Below are positions 8,960 through 18,155 of a stretch of DNA of 64,000 nucleotides, one piece after another. Made by a program: the position numbers and the translations under genes. A model generated the notes under the pieces. That model was given only the letters and a program-made list of their open reading frames with translations, was not told the origin of the DNA and did no database searches. Within the stretch, counting starts at the first letter, position 1, and each line of letters starts with the position of its first letter. Source of the stretch: JANXQG01 sp963780045 (GTDB taxonomy: Bacteria > Planctomycetota > Planctomycetia > Pirellulales > Thermoguttaceae); assembly GCA_963780045.1 (NCBI GenBank), contig CAVZZZ010000001.1, forward strand, positions 2,046,001-2,110,000, written 5' to 3'.

Positions 8960-9440
8960 GGCTTGAATTTAGCACGCGAGCCGGGCGCCGCCAAGGCTGG
9001 ATAGTAGAAAGTGCCGGTCTAACACCGATGTGCCACGATGTTGCACACCGATGTTGCAGTGCGCCGTGAAAACAACGCCACAAGGACTGCGATTGCCGCG
9101 CGGAGATGCTTGGCTGCCTGGACACATTGCAGAAAGTAGTGGATTGCACGCCAGCACGTTTCAAGACGCTTTAGTATCAATAAAATCATCGTGATCTTCC
9201 CTTTCGTTCTTTGACAGAAGGACGATAATCTTCATTTTTCGTCTTTTGCGCACGAGCGTCAAGTAGAATCTGCAAAAAGGGGCGCAAAAGGTTGAAAACA
9301 GGTCTAAACGGTGTCAAATGGCGCAGAAGCCCGCGTGCCGCGACATATCCTTGCCGGTCCCGCGAACAGGTTCGAGCCCATCGCTCGTTGCGTCCACTGT
9401 CCGCTTCAGGCCGACGCAAGCGTCCGGGCTAACCATTGAG
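8960..9440. other. Gene-free stretch
   Basis: No convincing gene, RNA or repeat is visible here. Short reading frames have no recognisable motifs. The right edge carries a word (GCAAGCGTCCGGGCTAACC, 9417-9435) just before the stop codon of the next transposase gene, which could be a transposon end. Confidence 0.4.
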
Positions 9441-10032
9441 TTACGCCGACCGCGGCACGACGAACGGCCACCGCTGATGCGGTTTGCCTTCCTTCTCGGG
9501 GTTTCGTTCAACGTAGTCCATCGCGCGGTCGATGCCGGCCTGATCGTCAAGGAAGACGTTCCAACCCTTCGCCGTCCAAGGCGTCGGGATTCCTCCCTTT
9601 CGGTCCACGTAGCCTACCAACGGATGGATGCCCTCTTGAGTCAACAGCATCGTCGCTTTGGCTTTCAAGTGACTAACGATCCGTTCGATTTCCCGCTGGC
9701 ACCGCTCGATAACAAGGTGAACGTGATCCGGCAGGATCGAACATGCCAGGATGCGGTAGTTCGCTTCATCGACGGCGAGCTTGAATCCGCGGCCGATCGC
9801 GCGGGCCTGGACCCCGGTGAAATGGACCACAGGGTATATGAGCGCCTGCTTGGCTTCCATTCGCAGCGCGCGGTCGTGCGGCCGAGCGGCCACCGAGCGC
9901 CGCGTGGAAACTTTCGTCGCCGGTCCAAAGCGTCGCAGTTCCCAACTCCAGACGCAGTCCGACCACGAACCGCGGGTCGTTGGGAAGCCAAAAGCCGTAT
10001 GCCGTGATAATGGAATGATAGGCGAGAATCAC
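9441..10032 (-). mobile_element. Y1 (IS200-like/REP-type) transposase, frameshifted
   Basis: The protein reads MILAYHSIITAYGFWLPNDPR, loses frame near 9987, then continues GSWSDCVWSWELRRFGPATK, VAARPHDRALRMEAKQAL, ACSILPDHVHLVIERC (HUH-type HVH) and TPWTAKGWNVFLDD to PHQRWPFVVPRSA. This is a planctomycete-type single-strand transposase family of about 195 residues. The HVH motif and the C-terminal helix with YVERNP are present. A single small indel separates the halves. An imperfect hairpin at 10072-10121 just upstream may be the element's end. Confidence 0.75.
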
Positions 10033-10071
10033 GCGAGTGCGCCGCCCTTGGGTGACTATCGTGCCGTCGCT

Positions 10072-10121
10072 AGCGTCAGTGGATAAACGTGACCCGCATT
10101 ATGACGTTTAGCCATGACGCT
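10072..10121. repeat. Hairpin upstream of the Y1 transposase
   Basis: AGCGTCAGTGGATAAACGT (10072-10090) pairs with ACGTTTAGCCATGACGCT (10104-10121) around a 13-base loop, with one mismatch and one bulge. Subterminal hairpins are what Y1 transposases recognise, so it is a candidate end of the element. Confidence 0.55.
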
Positions 10122-10153
10122 CGCGTCGGCCGTGTCTTGTTGAACTTAAGGGA

Positions 10154-11107
10154 TTACCGCGGCAATCCATGCCGCCGCCGCGGCCTCCTCCGCTGGCGCC
10201 AACCGTAGCCGGCGAGCGCCGCGCCGCCGAGGATGCCCCACACGGCGAAGGAGGCGGGCTCGGGGGCACCCGGGGCGGGGACCTCCGCGATCGACACCTC
10301 GCCGTTGCCCGAATTAAAGCCCGCCGTCTCAGTTGCACTGCTAAGCCCCGCATCGTACGATCCACCGCCGCCGCCGCCGCCGCCGTTGTCACCGACACCA
10401 CCTGAGTAGCCGCCACCACCTCCGCCTGAGTAGCCGCCGCCGCCGCCGCCGCCGTTGCTACCGCCGCCGCCGCCGCCGCCGAAGCCCCCGACGTTGGCTC
10501 CTATATAGCCCTGGCCGCCTGAGAAGAGTGGAGCGCCGGCGCCACCGCCGGCAGAGTTTCCGCCTGCGCCGGTCCCACCGCCGCTCAGCCAGCCCCCCCC
10601 GCCGCCGCCGCCGCCACTGCTAGTTCCGCCGCCACCGCCGGAGCCACTCGAGCCGCCGAGCCCGCCGGCGCCGAACCCCGCTTGGCCCGACGTGCTGGTT
10701 TGTCCGGAGCCTCCGCTACTGCTGCTAGTGTCCCCAGTCCCGCCGCCGCCGCCCGCCACGGCCAGCGGATTTGACGCCCCCGCGACGTAAACGAAGCTGC
10801 CGCCCCCGCCGCCGCTGGCGTCGGCGTCACCGCCTCCGCTGCCGCCCTGATGGCCGACCACGATATCTAAAGTCGAGCCCGAGGTGAGAAAAACATCCCC
10901 GGAGACGAGGGCGCCGAAGCCGCCGGTCGGGCCGAATCCGGAGGTGCCGCCCTGCGCGCCCGAGACGCTGATGTCGTACGTCCCCGTGTCAGGAACGACG
11001 TAGGTTTCGACGCTTCCGTTGTAGACGAAGATTGAACCGCTGGCACTCGATGCCGCGGCCAGCAGGACAAGAAGCGGTAGCGCCACGCGGTAGGCTCGTA
11101 TTCTCAT
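10154..11107 (-). CDS. Glycine-rich exported protein with PEP-CTERM anchor
   Basis: A signal peptide (MRIRAYRVALPLLVLLAAAS) is followed by a beta-rich segment (YVVPDTGTYDISVSGAQGG) and some 200 residues made largely of poly-Gly/Ser runs. The C-terminus has the PEP-CTERM signal: PEPAS, a hydrophobic helix (FAVWGILGGAALAGYGW) and an Arg cluster. It should be exported and processed by an exosortase. The ATG at 11107 is chosen over an upstream ATG because it begins the signal peptide. The Gly runs make this stretch of DNA GGN-repetitive. Function unknown, probably surface or matrix. Confidence 0.8.
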   Translation of the reverse strand: MRIRAYRVALPLLVLLAAASSASGSIFVYNGSVETYVVPDTGTYDISVSGAQGGTSGFGPTGGFGALVSGDVFLTSGSTLDIVVGHQGGSGGGDADASGGGGGSFVYVAGASNPLAVAGGGGGTGDTSSSSGGSGQTSTSGQAGFGAGGLGGSSGSGGGGGTSSGGGGGGGGWLSGGGTGAGGNSAGGGAGAPLFSGGQGYIGANVGGFGGGGGGGSNGGGGGGGYSGGGGGGYSGGVGDNGGGGGGGGSYDAGLSSATETAGFNSGNGEVSIAEVPAPGAPEPASFAVWGILGGAALAGYGWRQRRRPRRRHGLPR

Positions 11108-11290
11108 TTTTTTCCGGTCTAGAGTCCAAGAATATTGTGAACAATTCCCCAAGCGTAGTCCGCGTTTCGGTCGTCGATCCTGACACTATTAGTTCCAAAT
11201 AGGCACTGAATCTGCTCTTGCCGCAAGTTTTCGCGCAGCAACAGACGCTCCACCCGCCGAGCGCTGTGACGAATGCCGGCTAAGATCCTA

Positions 11291-11370
11291 TCCGAAAACG
11301 TCTGCTGGCTCGTAGCAGCGTCTCGCCGCTTGAATAATGCGGCGGGACGCCGCATCTACGGGTTTTCGGA
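11291..11370. repeat. Palindromic MITE-like element
   Basis: The outer arms TCCGAAAAC (11291-11299) and GTTTTCGGA (11362-11370) enclose CGTAGCAGCGTCTCGCCGC (11311-11329), which pairs imperfectly with GCGGCGGGACGCCGCATCTACG (11339-11360). There is no coding capacity. The nested arms fit a small non-autonomous element or a strong transcript hairpin. Confidence 0.6.
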
Positions 11371-12124
11371 CGGGTTCTAAAGTCAAGACTACGAGTGCCG
11401 GCCCCGCGTCGGCGGGGAATTGCCGACCCCTCCGCGCCGGGAGGCCACTATTAAAAACATGAACAAATCGAGCACGCGAAAACGGGATGAGGAAAAGATT
11501 GTGCCCCTTACGGCCTAACGACTTACGCACGATTTTGGACGACGGCGGCAAGAATTCTTGTCTTTTCGCATAGCGCGAGAATCGTAGTATAGATAGAGGA
11601 CCGTGTTAATAGATGATAAGAACGGTAAAGATAAGAAGTCAGGAGTCAGGAGTCAGGAGGTCGGAACCGGCGACAGAAAGATGTTGCGCAGAAAAATGAA
11701 GGACGGTAGACTTCGAACAACAGCAGCTAGCATCGGCATGCAACGCAGCTATCCGCGATCATCGGCGCCATCCGCGGTGGAAACAACCGCTTGGCGTCGC
11801 TTGCGCTTCAGGCTTCAACTTCCCACTTGCCACTCTCCACTTGCCACTCCGTGCTCCCCGCTCCCCGCCATGCACTGGTGCATGAACCACCCGGAAGCAG
11901 GGATTCGTCCTTCAACGATGCAAAACCTTCGATGTTTCCGAGAAAACGCGCGGAAACGAAACCAAAACGAAATCCGCGACCATCGGCGGAATCCGCGGTC
12001 AAAACTGCGGTGCGGCATCGCCTGCGAGTCCGCATTCAATTTCGCGATCGCTCGTCCCCACTCGCTTGCGCTTCGGGCTTCGTGCCTCACACGGGTGCAG
12101 AAAAAACCCGGCGACGGTGTTCCT
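11371..12124. other. Gene-free stretch with simple repeats
   Basis: No supported gene is seen. The sequence holds short direct repeats (AGTCAGG-type words at about 11638-11662, CACTTGCCACT-type words at about 11825-11850) and leads into the 11-bp tandem array. The long antisense reading frame that starts in the downstream peptidase gene and ends here is spurious. Confidence 0.45.
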
Positions 12125-12256
12125 GTCTCCATCCTGTCTCCATCCTGTCTCCATCCTGTCTCCATCCTGTCTCCATCCTGCCTCCATCCTGCCTTCGTCC
12201 TGCCTTCGTCCTGCCTTCGTCCTGCCTTCGTCCTGCCTTCGTCCTGCCTTCGTCCT
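12125..12256. repeat. 11-bp tandem repeat, 12 copies in two sub-types
   Basis: Five copies of GTCTCCATCCT are followed by one hybrid GCCTCCATCCT and six copies of GCCTTCGTCCT, 132 bases in all without interruption. The array lies about 180 bases before the start of the metallopeptidase gene. The switch of sub-type through a hybrid unit suggests expansion by slippage from two founder units. Confidence 0.9.
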
Positions 12257-12434
12257 GCCCGTGGAAAACCGCCGAAAACACGGGGAATTGTCGATTTCCG
12301 ACATGCGAAGAAAGAATTTCAGCGGCAAGACGCCGCGATGCGCATGGGCCGACCGAAGGTGGGACTTTGCATTCGACCGCGGCGAATGCTAAGGTATGGG
12401 CAACACGTATACCAACCACCGCACCTTCAGTGAA

Positions 12435-14120
12435 ATGACTATAACTCGAAACCTGTTCATTATTCTCGCGGCCGCGTCGGCCGTAGCCGCCATGTCCCCA
12501 TCCGCCCCTGCCGCTCCCGCCGATAACGAGACCCTCGCCCGGCAGTTCGTCGCTCGGCACGAAGCGGCCGTGCGGCCGCTGGAGATCGAGTCGAACGCCC
12601 GCTGGTGGGAGGCCAACATCACCGGCAGCGACGCGGCGTTCCAGAAAAAGGAGGAGATCGAGACGCGGCTGAACCTGCTCTTGGCCAACCGGGAGACATT
12701 CGCCCAGCTCAAGTCGATCCACGCGCGGCCCATCGCCGACAAGCTGCTTGCCCGGCAGATCGAAGTGCTCTATCTGCAATACCTGGGCCAGCAGATCGAT
12801 CCGGAATTGATCAAACAGACGGCATCGCTTTCCAACGCCGTGCAGAAGGCCTACAGCGTTTTTCGCGCCAAGGTGGACGGCAAGGAGTTGACCGAGAACG
12901 ACGTCCGCGACGTGATGCGGAAATCGACCGATTCCGCGCGGCGTCGGGCAGTCTGGGAAGCGAGCAAGGCCGTCGGTCCGATCATCGAGCCGAACCTGAA
13001 AAAGCTTGCCTTGTTGCGGAACCAGGCCGCCCGGCAGTTGGGCTTCAAGGACTTTCACGTGATGCAGCTTGCCTTGTCGGAGCTGGACCAAAAGCAGGTA
13101 TTGAAGCTCTTCGACGAGCTGGACGCCCTGACGCGCGGACCGTTTCACGCGGCCAAGGCCGAGATTGACGCCGCCCTGGCAAAGAACTGCGGCGTGAAGG
13201 TGGAAGAGTTGCGGCCGTGGCATTACCACGATCCGTTCTTCCAGGAGTCGCCCGCGATCTACGGTGACTACGACACCGTCTACCGCCCGCTGGACACGAT
13301 CAAGCTCTGCCGCACGTTCTACGCCGGCATCGGCCTGCCGATCGACGACGTGCTGGCGCACAGCGACCTCTACGAGAAGCCGGGCAAGTGCCCTCACGCC
13401 TTCTGCCAGGACATGGACCGCGAGGGCGACGTCCGCGTGCTGGGGAACGTCGTGCCGGGCCAGGAGTGGCTGGCGACGATGCTGCACGAGCTGGGCCATT
13501 CGGTCTACGAGAAGAACCTTCCCCGCGGCGTGCCTTACGTCTTGCGGGTTGAGTCGCACGCCCTCACGACCGAAGGCATCGCCATGATGTTCGAGCGGAT
13601 GGCCGACGACCCGGCTTGGCTGCGGGCGATGGGAATCCAGGTCCCAGGCGGTAACTTCGCTGCCGAGAAGCGAAAGCTCAGCCGCAACAAGCTCTTGATC
13701 TTCTCGCGCTGGTGCCAGGTGATGCTCCGCTTCGAGATGGGGCTGTACGACAATCCCGAACAGGACCTGAACCGGCTCTGGTGGGACCTGGTGGAGAAGT
13801 ATCAGGAAGTGAAGCAACCCGAAGGACGCGACATGCCGGACTACGCCACGAAGATCCACATCGTCAGCGCGCCGGTCTATTACCAGAGCTACATGATGGG
13901 CCAGTTGTTCGCCTCGCAGGTGCATCACGCGATCGCCCGCGAGGTCTATCGCGGCGCGGACCCGTCGACAGTAGTTTACGTCGGCAGTCCGGCGGTCGGC
14001 CGTTTCCTGCGCGAGCGGGTATTTGCACCCGCATGCACGATGAGTTGGAACGCACTTACGAAGAACGCGACGGGCGAGGAATTGAACTCGCGGGCGTTCG
14101 CGGAGGATTTTAGAGACTGA
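12435..14120 (+). CDS. Secreted M2-like (ACE-type) zinc metallopeptidase
   Basis: This 561-residue protein has a signal peptide (MTITRNLFIILAAASAVAAM) and a mainly helical peptidase domain. The gluzincin motif HELGH is at residues 351-355 and the third zinc ligand Glu lies downstream in ESHALTTEGIAMMFE. Segments such as RRRAVWEASKAVGP and FARWCQVMLRFEM-like FSRWCQVMLRFEM fit the peptidase family M2 (angiotensin-converting-enzyme-like carboxydipeptidase); M3 is the alternative. It should act in the periplasm or outside. The ATG at 12435 is chosen over 12396 because it directly precedes the signal peptide. Confidence 0.88.
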   Translation: MTITRNLFIILAAASAVAAMSPSAPAAPADNETLARQFVARHEAAVRPLEIESNARWWEANITGSDAAFQKKEEIETRLNLLLANRETFAQLKSIHARPIADKLLARQIEVLYLQYLGQQIDPELIKQTASLSNAVQKAYSVFRAKVDGKELTENDVRDVMRKSTDSARRRAVWEASKAVGPIIEPNLKKLALLRNQAARQLGFKDFHVMQLALSELDQKQVLKLFDELDALTRGPFHAAKAEIDAALAKNCGVKVEELRPWHYHDPFFQESPAIYGDYDTVYRPLDTIKLCRTFYAGIGLPIDDVLAHSDLYEKPGKCPHAFCQDMDREGDVRVLGNVVPGQEWLATMLHELGHSVYEKNLPRGVPYVLRVESHALTTEGIAMMFERMADDPAWLRAMGIQVPGGNFAAEKRKLSRNKLLIFSRWCQVMLRFEMGLYDNPEQDLNRLWWDLVEKYQEVKQPEGRDMPDYATKIHIVSAPVYYQSYMMGQLFASQVHHAIAREVYRGADPSTVVYVGSPAVGRFLRERVFAPACTMSWNALTKNATGEELNSRAFAEDFRD

Positions 14121-14263
14121 GCATCGTCCGAATATCGGGATCGGCCGCTTGTGCTTTCCACCAATTTCAGAAAGACTATGGAATTATCGCCGTCGCATTA
14201 TCCAGCGGAACTTTTTCACGGGCGACGTGTTCAACGTCGCCGTGTGCTGGGAGGGAGTTAATC

Positions 14264-15262
14264 ATGGGAAAGAACGTCTGGTGCTGGGGCAAGAAAGCCG
14301 GCAAGTGGTTCTGGAAGCTGCGGGTTGGCAGGAGGTTGTCGACCGTCGCCGAATGTGGCAAGAAGATCGCGGCTCGGCTTAGTCGAATCGTTAGCAGACG
14401 GCTGGCGGCCGTGCGCATGCAGCTTCGCCGACTCCGCGCCTGGCGGCGGCTGTGGACGAGTTCTATCGCTTCGTGTCGCTGGTCGAGAGCCATTGCAGGT
14501 GCGCTGTTCTCCACGATCGTCGCGGCCAGGTTGTCTTGCGCTTCCGCAAACACGATCACCTACAATATTGTCGACTATCCCGTCAACGAGGGCGTTTCCA
14601 CCGGGTCTGGAACGGACACTATTTCCGGGACGATCATCACGGACGGGACGCTTGGCCCGCTCTCCGCGGCCGATATCATTAGCGGGACTCTTTCGTTCAC
14701 CGACCCGCAAGACGACCCTTATTACGCCGGCCCCGCATTGTTTGGTACGCCCGTTGACTTGGAGGCAACGCCGACCCAGTTGCTCCTAGACCCCGGCGCC
14801 GATTCGTATTTGTCGATTTACAGCCTTCAGGCCGTTGGCGGGTCGACCCTGACGGCAGACGCTGTCTACGGCAACAACCCGGGCGACGGTTACTATTACG
14901 GAGAGGTTGAGTTTAACTCCGGGTCGCTCGGTGGCGCCGGCTATCTATTCGAGTCCTATCCCGTCCCCACCAGCCCAGGGTCCATAGGCGCAAATTCGAG
15001 TTGGGTCATCGCTACCGTGCCGGAACCGACTTCACTGGCGCTTTTTTCGCTGGCGATTCTTGGCATCGGGATCGTCTACTTGCGCTCGTCGTTTATCGGC
15101 AAGACCACTACGCGCAAGCGGATCGCGCGCAGTGGTCATCAGCCGCGATCACGTGGTTGCGAATCGCTGGAGACGCGAGCGTTGCTGACTGTGGCCTTAC
15201 CGGCCGACACCTGCAACCCCAACGGCGGCACGGGCAACGACGTGGCGCTGATTCCGGTGTAA
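14264..15262 (+). CDS. Exported PEP-CTERM protein with an extra planctomycete motif at the tail
   Basis: A long Arg/Trp-rich N-terminus (about 75 residues) leads into a hydrophobic stretch (RAIAGALFSTIVAARLSCAS) and a beta-rich domain (TITYNIVDYPVNEGVSTGSG onward). VPEPTSLALFSLAILGIGIVYLR is a standard PEP-CTERM signal. Unusually, about 55 further residues follow, including GCESLETRALLT. That motif normally sits at the N-terminus of large planctomycete exported proteins. GGGAGGGAG at 14249-14257 is a good ribosome site for the ATG at 14264. The tail may come from read-through into the relic of a second gene. Confidence 0.72.
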   Translation: MGKNVWCWGKKAGKWFWKLRVGRRLSTVAECGKKIAARLSRIVSRRLAAVRMQLRRLRAWRRLWTSSIASCRWSRAIAGALFSTIVAARLSCASANTITYNIVDYPVNEGVSTGSGTDTISGTIITDGTLGPLSAADIISGTLSFTDPQDDPYYAGPALFGTPVDLEATPTQLLLDPGADSYLSIYSLQAVGGSTLTADAVYGNNPGDGYYYGEVEFNSGSLGGAGYLFESYPVPTSPGSIGANSSWVIATVPEPTSLALFSLAILGIGIVYLRSSFIGKTTTRKRIARSGHQPRSRGCESLETRALLTVALPADTCNPNGGTGNDVALIPV

Positions 15263-15352
15263 CGCGGGTACGCACCTGCTTTTCCCTCTTTACACGCCAG
15301 CTCGCTTTTCAGTATCCTCCAGGCGAATCCTCATACACATGGAGGCCCTGTC

Positions 15353-16107
15353 ATGGCCACTTTCCGCCCGTTCTTCGCCGTCGCATACGTTCTCATCGGC
15401 ATCGCCGCCGTCCCGCCGGCACACTCAGCCGACTTTCGTGTCCAGAACGCCATCTATCTCGACGGCGATGCCAAGCCGCAGAGCCAGGGGGTGACGATCT
15501 TTCACGACGGTTTGGTCTACGACTTCCTCACCGAGCCGTCCGAGATCATGGTTTTCGACAAGCCGCACAGCCGGTTTGTCCTCCTGGACCTCACTCGCCG
15601 AGTACAAAGCGAACGCTCCACGGATGACGTAAAGGCATTCATCGATCGAGCCAAGAAGTATCTCACCGGGCAAAAGAATCCGGAGTTGCGCTGGCTGGCC
15701 GAGCCGACGTTCGACGTAACCTACGACAGCCCCACGTCGGAATTGACGCTCCGCAGCGAGTGGCTGACGTACCAGGTGGTGCTGCTTCCCACGGGTCCGG
15801 AGGTGGCGGCCGAGTATCGCGAATTCTCCGACTGGTACACGCAGTTCAATCACGTGCTCAATCCGCATTTGCACCGCCCTTCGCGCGGATGGTGCTCGAT
15901 GCGGCGATGGAGCGCAACCACGGCATCGCCAAGGAAGTGCGGCTGACGACCAACTTTTCGAAGTCTTCGACGCCGACGAAAATCACCAGCCGCCACGAGC
16001 TTGCAGGACAGCTTGACGCTTCCGACATGAAGCGAATCGCCGAGGCGAGCGAGGCGATGAGGAGCTTCCAACGCGTGTCGTTGACGGAGTACGTGCAGCG
16101 GAAATGA
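15353..16107 (+). CDS. Secreted conserved hypothetical protein (one frameshift)
   Basis: A signal peptide (MATFRPFFAVAYVLIGIAAV, cleaved near AHSA) is followed by a domain with NAIYLDGDAKPQSQGVTIFH and LVYDFLTEPSEIMVFDK, continuing to SLTEYVQRK in another frame. The shift is near 15873, where CATTTGCACCGCCC should read on to PPFARMVLDAAMERNHG. The net length fits two extra bases. GGAGG at 15341-15345 precedes the ATG at 15353. I recognise the pattern only as a planctomycete protein of unknown function. Confidence 0.7.
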
Positions 16108-16109
16108 GT

Positions 16110-16172
16110 TTTCAGTGTTCAGTTTTCAGTGTTCAGCAAAGCTACTCTTGCTGAACACTGAACACTGAACAC
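16110..16172. terminator. Hairpin between convergent genes, made of CAGTGTTCAG repeats
   Basis: Repeats of TTTTCAGTGTTCAG (16110-16136) pair with the complementary CTGAACACTGAACACTGAAC series (16151-16172). They fill the gap between two convergent stop codons, so the hairpin could end transcription from both sides. The same repeat family recurs at 18032-18113 between tandem genes, so it is also a dispersed repeat. Confidence 0.6.
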
Positions 16173-16174
16173 TC

Positions 16175-17356
16175 TCACGGCAACTTGTGCCCCATCTTGT
16201 CTCGCTTCGTGGCGATGTAGCGGGCGTTGTGTTCGTGGACCGGGCCGACGATCGGCACCTGGTCGACGACCTTCAGGTCGAAGCCGCCGTAGATGAAGGC
16301 GTCGGTCTTCTTCGGGTTATTCGTCAGCAGGCGGACCCGCGAGATGCCCAGGTCCTTGAGGATCTGGATGCCGACGCCGTAATCGCGGCTGTCGACCTGG
16401 TGGCCCAGGGCCAGGTTCGCCTCGACGGTGTCCATGCCCTGGTCTTGCAAATGATATGCCTTGATTTTTTCCACCAGACCGATTCCGCGGCCCTCTTGGG
16501 GCAGATAGATGAGCACGCCGCCGCCCGCTTCGCTCATCATCTGCATGGCCATATGCAACTGGTCTCCGCAGTCGCAGCGCAAGGAGGCCAGCAGGTCGCC
16601 CGTGAAACAAGAGGAGTGTAGCCGCACCAAGGGCGCGCCGGAAAGGTCCGGGGACCCCAGCACGAGGGCGATCGGCTCCTGGTCTTCGTAGCGAACGCCG
16701 TAGATAATGATGTGGGCCGGCCCGTAGTGCGTCGGCATGTCGGATTCGTCGTGACGGTAGACCAAGTTCTCGCGCTGGCGGCGATACTGGATGAGTTGCT
16801 CGATGGTGATCATCTGCAAGTTGTGACGACATGCCAGTTCGTGAAGCTCGTCCAACGTTGCCCGCTGGCCACTGGCGGCCAGCACTTCGCAGAGCACGCC
16901 CGCGGGCTGAAGCCCGGCCATGCGTGCCAGATCGACGGCCGCCTCGGTATGTCCCGCGCGGCGGAGCACGCCGCCTTCCTTGGCAACCAACGGCGAGACG
17001 TGCCCTGGCCGAAGGAAATCGTTCGGCCGGCTCATCGGGTCAATCAAAGCCAGGATCGTTGCCGCACGCTCGGCCGCGGTGATGCCCGTGCGGACCGAAC
17101 GATGATCGACGGGCACGGTGTAGTTCGTCCTCAAAGGCGTCGTGTTGTCGACTACGATGGGATGGAGATTGAGCCGCTGGCAGGTGTCGGGCAGAAGCGG
17201 AACGCAGAGCTGCCCGCGGCCATTGAGCATGAAATTGATGGTTTCCGGCGTGACCTTCTCGGCGGCGCAGATGAAGTCGCCCTCGTTTTCGCGGTCTTCG
17301 GCGTCCATAACGATAACAACCTCGCCGCGACGCATTGCGTCAACCGCTGCTTCCAC
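16175..17356 (-). CDS. ribBA: Bifunctional DHBP synthase / GTP cyclohydrolase II (riboflavin synthesis)
   Basis: The enzyme makes both riboflavin precursors: 3,4-dihydroxy-2-butanone 4-phosphate from ribulose 5-phosphate, and the pyrimidine intermediate from GTP. The RibB half (residues about 1-200) has DAEDRENEGDFICAAE and HTEAAVDLARMAG. The RibA half (about 205-393) has SSCFTGDLLASLRCDCGDQL, the three zinc cysteines, YLPQEGRGIGL and LLTNNPKK. The first in-frame start is GTG at 17356, preceded closely by an in-frame stop. I see no FMN riboswitch in the 195 bases separating it from the divergent acetyltransferase. Its substrate links to rpe earlier in the window. Confidence 0.96.
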   Translation of the reverse strand: MEAAVDAMRRGEVVIVMDAEDRENEGDFICAAEKVTPETINFMLNGRGQLCVPLLPDTCQRLNLHPIVVDNTTPLRTNYTVPVDHRSVRTGITAAERAATILALIDPMSRPNDFLRPGHVSPLVAKEGGVLRRAGHTEAAVDLARMAGLQPAGVLCEVLAASGQRATLDELHELACRHNLQMITIEQLIQYRRQRENLVYRHDESDMPTHYGPAHIIIYGVRYEDQEPIALVLGSPDLSGAPLVRLHSSCFTGDLLASLRCDCGDQLHMAMQMMSEAGGGVLIYLPQEGRGIGLVEKIKAYHLQDQGMDTVEANLALGHQVDSRDYGVGIQILKDLGISRVRLLTNNPKKTDAFIYGGFDLKVVDQVPIVGPVHEHNARYIATKRDKMGHKLP

Positions 17357-17551
17357 GCTGGATAATCAATTGGACACGGTCTATTGGGTTGAGGATTTCC
17401 CGCCCGGAAGTTCCTTGCCGGACGTCACGTTCAGTACATCACTGGTTATTATAGGCGTTCGCGGGCTTCGTGCCAGCACTTGCGCCAACAAGTTGTACTG
17501 TGCCGCTACCCTCGACGGCCTCAAGCGAATCGTCTACCATATTGCTCACTT

Positions 17552-18031
17552 ATGCCCTTGACCTTTCGCACCGAGCTTAGCCCCGCCGACCGCGACTGCA
17601 TCCGCGCCATGGTCGAATCGACCGGCGTATTCAACGAGGTCGAGTTGGACACGGCGGTGGAACTTGCCGACGAACGCCTCGCGGAGGGCCCGGCCAGCGG
17701 CTATCACTTCCTTTTTGCCGAACTGGACGGCCGGGTCGTGGGCTATGCCTGCTACGGCCCGATCGCCTTGACGGTCGGAAGCTACGATCTCTACTGGATC
17801 GCGGTAGATAAATCGGCGCAGGGTCTCGGGCTGGGCAAGAAGATTATGGACAAGGTGGCCGAGATCGTCCGCGGCGAAGGGGGCCGGAACATTTACATTG
17901 AGACCTCCACCCGTCCCCACTACGCGGCGACGCGCGGGTTCTACGAACGCTGCGGCTGCCCGCTGGTGGCCGTGCTGGACGATTTCTACGCGCCGGGTGA
18001 CGGCAAGGCGATATACTGCAAGCGGGTTTGA
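17552..18031 (+). CDS. GNAT-family N-acetyltransferase
   Basis: This 159-residue protein has the GNAT core: LDGRVVGYACYGP (strand beta-4), YDLYWIAVDKSAQGLGLGKKIM with the acetyl-CoA pyrophosphate loop QGLGLGK, and the C-terminal TRGFYERCGCPLVAVLDDFY. The substrate is unknown. The ATG at 17552 starts MPLTFRTELSPAD; longer starts add low-quality residues. It is divergent from ribBA and followed by a repeat hairpin. Confidence 0.88.
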   Translation: MPLTFRTELSPADRDCIRAMVESTGVFNEVELDTAVELADERLAEGPASGYHFLFAELDGRVVGYACYGPIALTVGSYDLYWIAVDKSAQGLGLGKKIMDKVAEIVRGEGGRNIYIETSTRPHYAATRGFYERCGCPLVAVLDDFYAPGDGKAIYCKRV

Positions 18032-18113
18032 AGTTTTCAGTGTTCAGTTTCAGCCGCGCGAGTGCTGGACTTGTCTGCTGAAAACTGAACACTGAACACT
18101 GAACACTGAAAAC
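18032..18113. repeat. CAGTGTTCAG-family palindrome at the 5' end of the GTPase gene
   Basis: AGTTTTCAGTGTTCAGTTTC (18032-18051) pairs with the repeated CTGAACACTGAA words at 18078-18113. It matches the family at 16110-16172. Its right edge merges with the codons just upstream of the MnmE-like GTPase, where a start codon would be expected. Confidence 0.7.
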
Positions 18114-18155
18114 TGCCCACTCCTGATTCTCCTCACGCCGCCCGGCCGCGGCGCG

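Noticed and set aside
9369..9385. GGTTCGAGCCC resembling a tRNA T-loop
   Set aside because: No acceptor stem, anticodon arm or D-arm can be paired around it.
12125..12256. Tandem array as a CRISPR
   Set aside because: Units are 11 bp and directly adjacent, with no spacers; there are no cas genes.
12087..13928. 613-residue minus-strand reading frame
   Set aside because: It is antisense to the M2-like peptidase, which has signal peptide and zinc motif, and its translation shows no family features.
17357..17551. FMN riboswitch before ribBA
   Set aside because: The region is only 195 bases, shared with a divergent gene, and lacks the conserved RFN-element words.
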